A stretch of DNA of 64,000 nt. Source: Poriferisodalis sp965208895. GTDB taxonomy: Bacteria > Actinomycetota > Acidimicrobiia > Acidimicrobiales > Poriferisodalaceae. A program made the translations under genes and the position numbers. This document shows positions 47,801 through 54,720 of the stretch, in pieces (the stretch's first letter is position 1; the number at the start of each line of letters is the position of its first letter). Below the pieces are notes generated by a model. The model did no database searches. It was given only the letters and a program-made list of their open reading frames with translations, and had not been told where the DNA came from. The stretch covers positions 1,364,001 through 1,428,000 of the forward strand of contig NZ_OZ242363.1 of assembly GCF_965208895.1 (NCBI RefSeq), given 5' to 3'.

Positions 47801-48074
47801 CCAGCGCATCCGAAAACCCCAGTCCGCTCACGACGATCACCGTGTCGACGGCGCCGGCCTCGCTCACATAGGCCCGTGCAATCGCCGCTGCGGTGGCGTA
47901 GCGGTCGGGCCCCCACAGGCGTTCAGCAGATGCACTCGTGGCAGCAGCGGTCGGCACGGGGACGATCACTGCGAGCATGGCGCTGATCAGCAGCGCTGCT
48001 GAGGAGCAGGCGCCGAGACGCCGCCTGCCCTTGTGCCGACGCGCGCAACGACTCAGAAAAACGCGAACGGCCAC
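44817..48074 (-). CDS. Cell-wall-binding-repeat / SpoIID surface protein with GYWL repeats
   Basis: This 1085-residue secreted protein has a GTG start and a signal peptide about residues 22-45. Part 1 (about 50-370) holds three cell-wall-binding repeat 2 modules (ERLWGPDRYATAAAIARAYV, then VVIIGGSEAVS and VIIAGGTAAVS). Part 2 (about 400-790) has the SpoIID/LytB domain (LEQYLRGVVPQESRPEWG, AIAARTYALY). Part 3 (about 830-1085) has repeats with GKGYWLVTESG and HAHGDARHHGDA. SpoIID proteins cut peptidoglycan glycan strands lacking stem peptides. A wall-attached remodelling enzyme is likely; the GYWL repeats probably form a beta-propeller. Confidence 0.88.
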   Translation of the reverse strand: MAVRVFLSRCARRHKGRRRLGACSSAALLISAMLAVIVPVPTAAATSASAERLWGPDRYATAAAIARAYVSEAGAVDTVIVVSGLGFSDALAATPLARVLHAPILLTTPEELAAPARKFIGGLSLSKVVIIGGSEAVSFATETELAALTGVVPQRHAGANSLATVAAAARAMGRERVGDYCGDGRRTALLATSSTFADALALSPLAYAGPHPVLLTEPEALSDEVREVLIEFGIAQVIIAGGTAAVSQQVEDTLRYDLGLRIVRLGGADRFETAVEVAEALTPGCFDTDQFGLADAWNFPDALVAGPLLGHREAPLLLAAGDGATSTHRFLAGPTPHRDAVKVTVLGGQAAVSEASARAALAALGPSATQTSATCLIVDAPAGGTSAGQNVQIPPSDAAPGDAVAPGLIVVEGRGFGHGNGLSQWGAFGYATEYGCNGEQIALHYYGNTRLVDASNSEITVHLARNARKDMVVTSGAPFSVASQSFAAGETARVSVRDNAFAVHRTTGCEPEGDVEMAAGIAGSVGRNGDRYVEVLPANDDPAADDLVQMLTMIYCSSGRGGSENMRIAYRGVLGIVKQSGRAYSFNRLPLEQYLRGVVPQESRPEWGAAQGPAGTGLAALEAQAIAARTYALYWSDYQVGRGRFTDICDWPNCQLYNGAADGRGSVLQANDFGAKLAYSNEAIRNTAGEALVNTAGDYAFTEFSSASGGWTAGPPASTFPAVEDLGDAVYAERGNGGHAWTISLRRVDVERAFAPLFRSAGKELGQLISVDVVERNGYGEWGGRVRGLRVVGTSGEHTFSFDRWARDPFRKAFPALVLSDWYRFPQFDGGQAPREPAPSIAEAPLWVLKADGSVRAYGLARHHGDASELELDADFVDIATTSTGKGYWLVTESGSVHAHGDARHHGDASGTDFAGDVVAMTRHRTDAGYWLATSGGEVLHFGDAAHHGDAADASGAVAIVDIEATPAGDGYWLLSASGNVEALGGASDLGDAEMVAVAMAAAPDGEGYWLLSSASEVAAFGSARGLGSRGNEPNRLNSVSLVSAGTGEGYWLVWSDGTSFNYGDAPDYPTSRAGPGVVAAESVR

Positions 48075-48280
48075 CTATGGCAAGGTACCGGCCACTGCGC
48101 CCCAGGCAAGGGCACCTACCCACGCCGGGTCGGGTCGCACGCCGTCGGGGCGACGTACCCTACGGCGGTGCCGTGCGTCGGCGCGGCATGGCAGGCGAGA
48201 TTCACGGCTGCTGCGACGATGGCCGCGCCGAGCCGACACGCGCATCACCGACAACGACACCAGACCACGGAGCCGCTCCC

Positions 48281-49261
48281 GTGCCTACGGCGCTCATCAC
48301 TGGCATCACCGGTCAGGACGGCCAGTATCTCGCTGAAGCGCTGCACGCCAAGGGCTACCGGGTAGTGGGCGTCGTCACCGGGCAGCGCAATCCTCACGCG
48401 GAGACGCTGGCCAGCGGCCTGCCCTTCGTAGAACTGGTGGGAGGCGACTTGGCCGATCTGCCGTCGCTCATCGCCGCGCTGGAGTACTCCCAGCCCGACG
48501 AGGTGTACAACCTCGGCGCGATCAGCTACGTGGCGCTCTCGTTCAAGCAGGCCGAGCTGACCGCCAACGTCAACGGCCTGGGCGTGCTGCGCCTGCTCGA
48601 GGCGATCCGCCTCGTCGGCGGGCCGGACAATCCGATCCGCTTCTATCAGGCCTCGTCGAGCGAGATGTTCGGCAAGGTGCGAGAGACACCGCAGAACGAG
48701 CTGACGCCGCTGCATCCGCGCAGCCCCTACGGCTCGGCGAAGGTGTTCGGTCATCACACCACGGTGAATTACCGCGAGAGCTATGGGCTCTATGCATGCA
48801 GCGGCATCTTGTTCAACCACGAATCACCCCGCCGCGGCCTCGAGTTCGTGACTCGAAAGGTCACGAACGCGGCTGCGCGCATCGCCCTTGGCCTCCAAGA
48901 CGAGGTCGCCCTAGGCAACCTCGATGCCAAGCGCGACTGGGGATTCGCGGGCGACTACGTGCAAGCGATGCATCTGATGCTCCAGCAGGACGAACCCGAC
49001 GACTACGTCATTGCCACCGGCGAGGCGCGCTCTGTCCGGGAATTCGTACAACTCGCCTTCTGCGCCGCCGGCATCGACAACTGGGAACGGCATGTGCGCA
49101 TCGACCCCCGGTTCTTCCGGCCCGCAGAAGTAGACCTGCTGGTCGGCGACGCCACGAAGGCGCGCCGGGTGCTCGGCTGGGCACCCGAGATGCCATTCGA
49201 GAACCTGGTGGCCGCGATGGTTGCCCACGATCTCGAAGTCGAACGGCGCAAGCTGCGATGA
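48281..49261 (+). CDS. gmd: GDP-mannose 4,6-dehydratase
   Basis: The protein has 326 residues from GTG 48281 (PTALITGITGQDGQYLAEAL). This short-chain dehydrogenase/reductase has NAD(P) motif TGITGQDG, the Thr/Ser-rich YQASSSEMFGKV active-site strand, and the YGSAKVFGHHTTVNYRESY tyrosine/lysine. It turns GDP-mannose to GDP-4-keto-6-deoxymannose, precursor of fucose and rhamnose forms. The stop overlaps the cofD start (ATGA). The long open stretch upstream (48077-48280) looks like non-coding frame. Confidence 0.93.
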   Translation: MPTALITGITGQDGQYLAEALHAKGYRVVGVVTGQRNPHAETLASGLPFVELVGGDLADLPSLIAALEYSQPDEVYNLGAISYVALSFKQAELTANVNGLGVLRLLEAIRLVGGPDNPIRFYQASSSEMFGKVRETPQNELTPLHPRSPYGSAKVFGHHTTVNYRESYGLYACSGILFNHESPRRGLEFVTRKVTNAAARIALGLQDEVALGNLDAKRDWGFAGDYVQAMHLMLQQDEPDDYVIATGEARSVREFVQLAFCAAGIDNWERHVRIDPRFFRPAEVDLLVGDATKARRVLGWAPEMPFENLVAAMVAHDLEVERRKLR

Positions 49262-50265
49262 CCGAATCGCGCGGAATGCAGTCGCGACACCCGATGACAT
49301 CCGGCGAGAGCGCGACGATCGCCGTGCTCGCCGGCGGGGTGGGGGCGGCGCGGTTCTTGCGCGGGCTGCTGCGCGTCCGCAAAGCGACCGACGTCACGGC
49401 GATTGTCAACGTCGGCGACGACTTCACGCTGCATGGTCTGAATATCAGCCCCGACCTCGACACCGTCACCTACACGCTCGCCGACCAGATCAATCCCGAG
49501 ACCGGCTGGGGGCGGGCTGGCGAAACGTGGCGAGTGCTCACCGAATTGGGGCGCCTGGGAGGGCAGGACTGGTTCAAGCTCGGCGATTTGGACCTTGCGC
49601 TGCACCTCTTCCGCACACAGCGCCGCAGCGAGGGCGCATCTCTGTCACAGGTGACCGCTGAGATCGCTGCCAGCTTCGGCCTCGAGCTGACACTGCTGCC
49701 GGTCAGCGACGACGCCATCGCAACCCGAATCACCCCCGCCGAGCCCGACGGGGCCGCCGAGATCGACTTTCAGGAGTACTTCGTCGCCCACCAGCACGGC
49801 ATCGCTGTGAGCTCGATTCGATTCGCCGGCATCGACACCGCTAAGCCAGCGCCAAGTGTGCTCGATGCTTTGAAAGACGCAGAGACCGTCGTCGTGGCGC
49901 CGTCGAACCCCTTCGTCTCGATCAGCCCGGTCGTCGGCGTGCCACAGGTGCGCGAGATGCTCGCCAGCCGTCGTGAGCACGTCGTCGCCGTATCGCCCAT
50001 CGTGAGCGGCGCATCGATCAAGGGACCAGCGGGCGCGATGATGAGTGAACTGGGCCACGAACCCAGCGTCGTCGGGGTCGCACGGCTCTACGCCGGCTTC
50101 GCCAGCACCCTGGTGATCGACCACGCTGATGCCGTACTCGCTGGCGAAGTGGCGCAAGCCGGGATGACGCCGGTCGTCACCGACACCATCATGGCCGACC
50201 CCAAACGTGCAGCCTCGCTGGCCCGGACGACGCTGGAGGCCGCAAGCGCGAGAGGAATCACGTGA
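49258..50265 (+). CDS. cofD: 2-phospho-L-lactate (LPPG) transferase CofD, F420 biosynthesis
   Basis: The protein has 335 residues from the ATG at 49258. Markers are ATIAVLAGGVGAARFLRGL, IVNVGDDFTLHGLNISPDLD and VAPSNPFVSISPVVGV, the CofD/FbiA fold. It joins the phospholactyl (or phosphoenolpyruvyl) moiety to Fo to form F420-0 or dehydro-F420-0. Its start overlaps gmd and its stop overlaps cofE, so gmd-cofD-cofE form a coupled trio, an odd pairing of a sugar gene with cofactor genes. Confidence 0.94.
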   Translation: MTESRGMQSRHPMTSGESATIAVLAGGVGAARFLRGLLRVRKATDVTAIVNVGDDFTLHGLNISPDLDTVTYTLADQINPETGWGRAGETWRVLTELGRLGGQDWFKLGDLDLALHLFRTQRRSEGASLSQVTAEIAASFGLELTLLPVSDDAIATRITPAEPDGAAEIDFQEYFVAHQHGIAVSSIRFAGIDTAKPAPSVLDALKDAETVVVAPSNPFVSISPVVGVPQVREMLASRREHVVAVSPIVSGASIKGPAGAMMSELGHEPSVVGVARLYAGFASTLVIDHADAVLAGEVAQAGMTPVVTDTIMADPKRAASLARTTLEAASARGIT

Positions 50266-50972
50266 CCATCGAATTGCACCCCGTCGAAGGCATCGGCGAG
50301 ATCACACTCGGCGCCGATCTCGGAGCGGTCATTGCAAGTGCCTGCGAGACGACACCCGCCGGTCTGGCTGATGGCGACGTGCTCGTCGTGACCCAGAAGA
50401 TCGTCTCCAAAGCCGAGGGAGCAATGGAACAGATCGATCCCGACGACCCGCTGTCGCACAAGCCCCTCGTCGAGCGCGAGTCGGTTCGCATCCTGCGACG
50501 GCGTGGCGACCTCATCATCAGCGAGACCAAGCACGGATTCATCTGCGCCAACGCAGGAATCGACCTGTCCAACGTCGAGCGGGGCTACGCCGCATTGCTG
50601 CCCGACGACAGCGACCGTTCCGCCAACAAGATCCGTGACCGCATCCAGGCATTGTCGGGCTGCACCGTCGGGGTGATCATCTCCGACACATTCGGGCGTC
50701 CGTGGCGGCGCGGCGTCACCGACGTGGCCATCGGATGCGCGGGCATCGCTGCGGTCGTCGATCTCAAAGGCACCAACGATGCACTGGGCCGCGAGCTCAT
50801 GGTCACCGAAGTGTGCGTCGCCGACGAGATCGCCTCCGCTGCCGATCTGGTGTGCGGCAAGGCTCGGGGTGTGCCGGTCGCGATCGTTCGGGGAGTCGAC
50901 CCGAGCTGGCTGAGGCGCGCTTCGGTGCGTTCGGAGATCATCCGCGAGCCTGCCGAAGACCTGTTCCGGTAG
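50262..50972 (+). CDS. cofE: Coenzyme F420-0:L-glutamate ligase CofE
   Basis: The protein has 236 residues from a GTG start (GTGA overlap with cofD). Markers are VVTQKIVSKAEG, the ETKHGFICANAGIDLSNV strand and the DTFGRPWRRGVTDVAIGCAG motif. It adds gamma-linked glutamates to F420-0. It lacks the C-terminal FMN-reductase domain of mycobacterial FbiB, so that reduction step must be encoded elsewhere or be absent. It is followed by structured element copy 1. Confidence 0.95.
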   Translation: MTIELHPVEGIGEITLGADLGAVIASACETTPAGLADGDVLVVTQKIVSKAEGAMEQIDPDDPLSHKPLVERESVRILRRRGDLIISETKHGFICANAGIDLSNVERGYAALLPDDSDRSANKIRDRIQALSGCTVGVIISDTFGRPWRRGVTDVAIGCAGIAAVVDLKGTNDALGRELMVTEVCVADEIASAADLVCGKARGVPVAIVRGVDPSWLRRASVRSEIIREPAEDLFR

Positions 50973-50984
50973 GTAGGCGCGCCC

Positions 50985-51136
50985 GCTGCGGAGGCGGCAT
51001 GACCCTCTGCTCCGGCGATTCAGCAAGCGAGAGATCCATACCCGCCCGCATTTCTTGATACGCCTCGTCGGTACGTCACCAACTTACGGGTCGGCACCGG
51101 TCGCAACGTCGCAGAGTCTCCTGCCGCCTCCGCAGC
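50985..51136 (+). repeat. Structured ~150-bp intergenic element, copy 1
   Basis: Perfect 15-bp inverted ends (GCTGCGGAGGCGGCA at 50985-50999 and its complement at 51122-51136) are followed inward by CTCTGC (51005-51010) paired with GCAGAG (51111-51116). A smaller stem AGAGAT (51030-51035) with ATTTCT (51050-51055) uses one G-T pair. It fills the gap between cofE and the convergent nucleotidyltransferase gene. The same core occurs at 27745-27896 and 53167-53316. Confidence 0.75.
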
Positions 51137-51157
51137 TATGACATCTGCTCGTGTCCG

Positions 51158-52201
51158 TTATCGCTCGTGGCCAAGGAGCGGTTGGCGCTGGGCGCGCAGT
51201 ACCGCACTCGGAGCGACCTGTTCGCCCTTGCCGACCACTGAGAATTGACTGAGCAGGGCTCCAGCACCCACGACGACGTCAGGGCCGAGCACCGAATCGA
51301 CCACGACAGCTCCGGCGTCGAGGTAGCAGCCCTCTCTCAGGACCGAGCGCTGCACAACCGCATCGGGTCCGATCTGGCACCCAGATCCCATGACCGACGT
51401 CTGGATGCGCGAAGTTGGATGGATGCCCGCTGACGCCGCTGTCGTGCCGTTCGGCACCCGGGCATGAGGGCGCCGGCCCTCAACGATGTCGAGATTTGCA
51501 GCCAGGTACTGCTGCGGCGTACCTGTATCGAGCCAGTACGTGTCCGAAACCAGTGCCGCCAGCGCTCCGTCCGCGACGATCTGGGGGAAGATCTCCCGCT
51601 CGATGGAGACGGACCGGTCAGGCGCGATGCGATCGAGCACCGCTGGGTCGAGCACGTAGCTGCCAGCGCTGATCGTGGGTCGTTCGGAATGCGGCTGCGC
51701 GGCGGGCAGCGAGCCCTGGTCCGGTTTTTCGGAGAACGACAGCACCCGCCCTGACGTATCGGTCACCACGAGGCCGTACGGCGTCGCATCGGCGACTGGC
51801 TGCAGCGCGATGGTGGCTTCGGCTCCCGAACTGCGGTGAAAGCTCGCGAGGGCACCCAGGTCCAGGTCGGTCAGGACGTCGCCGTTGAGCACGAAGAACG
51901 GTCCCGTTATGCCACTCGCCTCGGCGGCGAATCGCACGGCGCCCGCCGTGCCGAGCGGCTCAGGCTCGACTGCCACCTCATATTCGAGCTGGCCGATACG
52001 CCCGTGGGGGTAGGCGGTGGTGAACGCCTCAGCGCGGTAGCCCAGCGAGAGCACCACCTCGGAGACGTCATGCCGGTACAGGTGCTCGCAGACCCACTCG
52101 ATCATCGGACGCCCGCACACAGGCAGCATCTGCTTGGGGGTGTCGTTGGTCAGCGGACGCAGTCTGGTGCCGAAGCCACCCAACAGCAGGATCGCCTTCA
52201 T
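51158..52201 (-). CDS. Sugar-nucleotidyltransferase (mannose-1-phosphate guanylyltransferase type)
   Basis: The protein has 347 residues from the ATG at 52201 (MKAILLLGGFGTRLRPL). The N-terminal Rossmann-like domain contains the signature GGFGTRLRPLTNDTPK, the metal Asp in VLNGDVLTD and the EKPDQGS segment. The C-terminal hexapeptide-like beta-helix (about 260-340) includes SRIQTSVMGSGCQIGPDAVV. It makes GDP-mannose or another NDP-sugar from the 1-phosphate. Substrate GDP-mannose fits gmd and manB nearby. It is 22 bp downstream of the membrane protein gene. Confidence 0.9.
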   Translation of the reverse strand: MKAILLLGGFGTRLRPLTNDTPKQMLPVCGRPMIEWVCEHLYRHDVSEVVLSLGYRAEAFTTAYPHGRIGQLEYEVAVEPEPLGTAGAVRFAAEASGITGPFFVLNGDVLTDLDLGALASFHRSSGAEATIALQPVADATPYGLVVTDTSGRVLSFSEKPDQGSLPAAQPHSERPTISAGSYVLDPAVLDRIAPDRSVSIEREIFPQIVADGALAALVSDTYWLDTGTPQQYLAANLDIVEGRRPHARVPNGTTAASAGIHPTSRIQTSVMGSGCQIGPDAVVQRSVLREGCYLDAGAVVVDSVLGPDVVVGAGALLSQFSVVGKGEQVAPSAVLRAQRQPLLGHER

Positions 52202-52223
52202 CGCGAGATCCGCGGTGCGGTCC

Positions 52224-53105
52224 TCAGGATGTTGTGCCCGACTGCTCGCTGCCGATCGAGTTCTCCTCGACAGTGGGCTCGGGAGGTTCGGCCGGCTCGG
52301 ACGTTTCGGCGGGCTCGGACGTTTCGGGAAGATCACCCTCGGCTGGCTCGTTCTCGCCCCCGTCGGGAATCGGTCCCTCTTCGTTCGAGTCGTCGATCAA
52401 CGGTTGATCTTCGGGCGGCAGATTGAGATAGGAGCGCAGGAAGTCGTCGTCGGGTCGTGGAATGTCGGCGTTGTCGACGCTCGGGTGGACGTAGGCGAAC
52501 ACGAAGATCTGGCCGTCGCCCAGGAAGCGCACGTCGCGCAGTTCATCGGTGAACGCCAGCGCCTTTTCGGCCTGCAGGGTCTCCCAGCGCATGATGCGCA
52601 GCTCCGCGCCCGGCTCGGCAACACCGGCGTCGTCGCTCTCGGGATCCGGTGAAACACAGCCGTCGTCGGACTCGTCGAGAATGGTCCCGTCGGGCAGCTC
52701 AAGCGTCGAGTCGGTCAACTCGACCTCAATCTCACGCATGAACGCGCCCAGAGTGGCGAACTGGCCCGTCACGCCGGTGTGGAACGGATGAATGTGGATG
52801 AGCCCGTCACCGTGTGTATGGATGCCCGATTGGTCATCGACGTCGTTGGCGTACACGTCGAGGATGAAGTCGTCGCAGTCGTAGATCGCGTAGAGCGAGT
52901 GCCAGTGATCTCCCAAGCGCGGCGGGCCCGCGGGAGCATTCGCAGAGCGTTCGTTGCGGGCCACCAAAATCAGCACGACGCCGAGTGCGACGACGAGGAG
53001 CATCGCCGCTGGAAACAGGATGTCGCGCCGGGGGCGAAAGCTCCTACCGCTTCCGCCGGCGCTCGCTGCTTTGGCAACCTTCTTGGCAGCGGCTGATCTC
53101 GCCAT
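52224..53105 (-). CDS. Single-pass membrane protein, His-rich extracytoplasmic domain, unknown function
   Basis: The protein has 293 residues from the ATG at 53105. A basic N-terminus precedes one membrane helix (LFPAAMLLVVALGVVLILVA). The outer domain contains GIHTHGDGLIHIHPF, a His cluster that could bind metal, and VFAYVHPSVDN. The C-terminal 60 residues are Glu/Pro/Ser-rich, including SEPAETSEPAE repeats. It lies between structured element copy 2 and the nucleotidyltransferase. I do not recognise the family; it looks like an actinobacterial envelope protein. Confidence 0.65.
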   Translation of the reverse strand: MARSAAAKKVAKAASAGGSGRSFRPRRDILFPAAMLLVVALGVVLILVARNERSANAPAGPPRLGDHWHSLYAIYDCDDFILDVYANDVDDQSGIHTHGDGLIHIHPFHTGVTGQFATLGAFMREIEVELTDSTLELPDGTILDESDDGCVSPDPESDDAGVAEPGAELRIMRWETLQAEKALAFTDELRDVRFLGDGQIFVFAYVHPSVDNADIPRPDDDFLRSYLNLPPEDQPLIDDSNEEGPIPDGGENEPAEGDLPETSEPAETSEPAEPPEPTVEENSIGSEQSGTTS

Positions 53106-53166
53106 ACGGGGCGACAAGCTACCGGCGCTTGGCGACGATGAGTGAGTGCGCCGCGCGGGTGCCCCC

Positions 53167-53316
53167 GCTGCGGGGCGGCAGGACCCTCTGCTCCCGCGAT
53201 CCGGCAAGCGAGAGATTCGTACTCGCCCGCATTTCTTGTTACGCCTCGTCGGTGCGTCGCAAACATACGGGCCGGCACCGGTCGCAACGTCGCAGAGTTC
53301 CCTGCCGCCCCGCAGC
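53167..53316 (+). repeat. Structured ~150-bp intergenic element, copy 2
   Basis: Perfect 16-bp inverted ends (GCTGCGGGGCGGCAGG at 53167-53182 and its complement at 53301-53316) close the element. The terminal sequence differs from copy 1 on both arms in a matching way, so pairing is kept. The inner CTCTGC/GCAGAG and core GCGATCCGGCAAGCGAGAG are shared. It lies between ugd and the gene for the membrane protein. Confidence 0.75.
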
Positions 53317-53346
53317 TATGACGCGGGTGCTCTTTCGTTCTGGCGC

Positions 53347-54720
53347 TTAGCGGCGGCCGAGACCTTCGTAGACAAAGCCTGCTGCGCGTAGCCGGGTCGG
53401 GTCCAGCAGGTTGCGTGCATCCACGATGCGAGCTGCATCCATCACCGAAGCCGCCCGCTCCCAATCGAGGTCGGCGAACTCGGGCCACTCGGTGAGCACG
53501 ACGGCCACGTCGGCACCCGCGAGGGCGTCGTAGGGCGAGTCGCTCACGGTGAGGGTCGGCGGCAGCTGCGCGGCGATGTCGGGACGATTGTCGAGATCGG
53601 CGAGCGCCGGGTCGTACGCCACGAGGCGCGCTCCCCGACCACTGAGCCGTTCGGCAACCCGCAGCGCCGGGGAACCGCGCAGGTCATCGGTCCCGGCCTT
53701 GAACGTCAGGCCGAGCACGGCCACGGTGACTCCGTCGAGGTCAGAAGAGCGCTGCGCCACCTCATCAGCACCCGGATCGGACCGACCGCTTGGTCCGTCG
53801 GTGACCATGCGGGCGACCTTGGCGGCCACACGCTCGAGCTGCTGCTCGTTGACCGTGATGACGCCTTCGAGCAGGTCGAATACGTAACCCGCGTCATGGG
53901 CGACCGACACCAATGCACGAGTGTCCTTCGGCAGACACGATCCGCCCCAACCGGGACCGGGCTGGAGGTATGCCGAGCCGATGCGGTGATCGGTGCCTAC
54001 CCCTGCGAGGACGGTGTCGACGTCGGCGCCAACGGCTTCGCAGACCGCTGCGAGCGCATTCACGAATGAGACCTTGGCGGCCAGGAATGCGTTTGCCGCG
54101 TACTTGACGGTTTCGGCCGATGTCGGATCACTGAGGATCACCGGCGCCTCCACGTCGGCATACAGCGCCGCCACCCGGCGTGCCACTGAGGTGTCGTCGG
54201 CCCCGATGACGATGCGGTCAGGTGCCAGGAAGTCGTGGACTGCCGACCCCTCTCGCAGAAACTCGGGATTCGACGCCAGCGCCACATCGGTTCGCCCCAG
54301 CGCCGCAGCAATCTTGGGAGCGGTGCCCACCGGCACCGTCGACTTGGTCACCACGACGGAGCCGGGCTGCAGGCGGGATGCCACCGAATCGAGCGCTGCC
54401 AGCAAGTAGCTGAGCTCGGTCTCGCCGTCAGCTCGCAGCGGTGTCGGCACGCAGATGAACGCGAAGTCGCACGTGGCCGCGACGGTCTCGGCCGAGATCA
54501 CGAAGCGGAGGCGCCGCTCGGCGATGCCTTCAGCAACGAGTCGATCAAGTTCGGCCTCGCGAATCGGCACGACACCCGCCGACAGCGACGCCACCTTGGC
54601 CCGGTCGATGTCGGCGCAGATGACGTCGTGACCGAGGTGGGCAAAGCACGCGGCGGTCGTGAGGCCGACGTATCCGGCGCCGACAACGAGGATGCGGTGC
54701 TGGGACGATGTATCGCTCAT
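53347..54720 (-). CDS. ugd: UDP-glucose/UDP-mannose-type 6-dehydrogenase
   Basis: The protein has 457 residues from the ATG at 54720. N-terminal NAD motif VVGAGYVGLTTAACFAHLGH, mid-region CVPTPLRADGETE and the catalytic cysteine in GPGWGGSCLPKDTRAL mark the family. It oxidises the C6 of a UDP-sugar (usually UDP-glucose to UDP-glucuronate) for uronate-containing polymers. Start overlaps the LCP gene stop (ATGA), so lpdA-LCP-ugd are coupled. The upstream open frame beyond 54720 is not coding-like for this family. Confidence 0.94.
   Translation of the reverse strand: MSDTSSQHRILVVGAGYVGLTTAACFAHLGHDVICADIDRAKVASLSAGVVPIREAELDRLVAEGIAERRLRFVISAETVAATCDFAFICVPTPLRADGETELSYLLAALDSVASRLQPGSVVVTKSTVPVGTAPKIAAALGRTDVALASNPEFLREGSAVHDFLAPDRIVIGADDTSVARRVAALYADVEAPVILSDPTSAETVKYAANAFLAAKVSFVNALAAVCEAVGADVDTVLAGVGTDHRIGSAYLQPGPGWGGSCLPKDTRALVSVAHDAGYVFDLLEGVITVNEQQLERVAAKVARMVTDGPSGRSDPGADEVAQRSSDLDGVTVAVLGLTFKAGTDDLRGSPALRVAERLSGRGARLVAYDPALADLDNRPDIAAQLPPTLTVSDSPYDALAGADVAVVLTEWPEFADLDWERAASVMDAARIVDARNLLDPTRLRAAGFVYEGLGRR

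Noticed and set aside
48077..48280. N-terminal extension of gmd
   Set aside because: The family begins at the TALITGITGQDG segment; the upstream frame is Arg-rich and lies over the divergent promoter gap.
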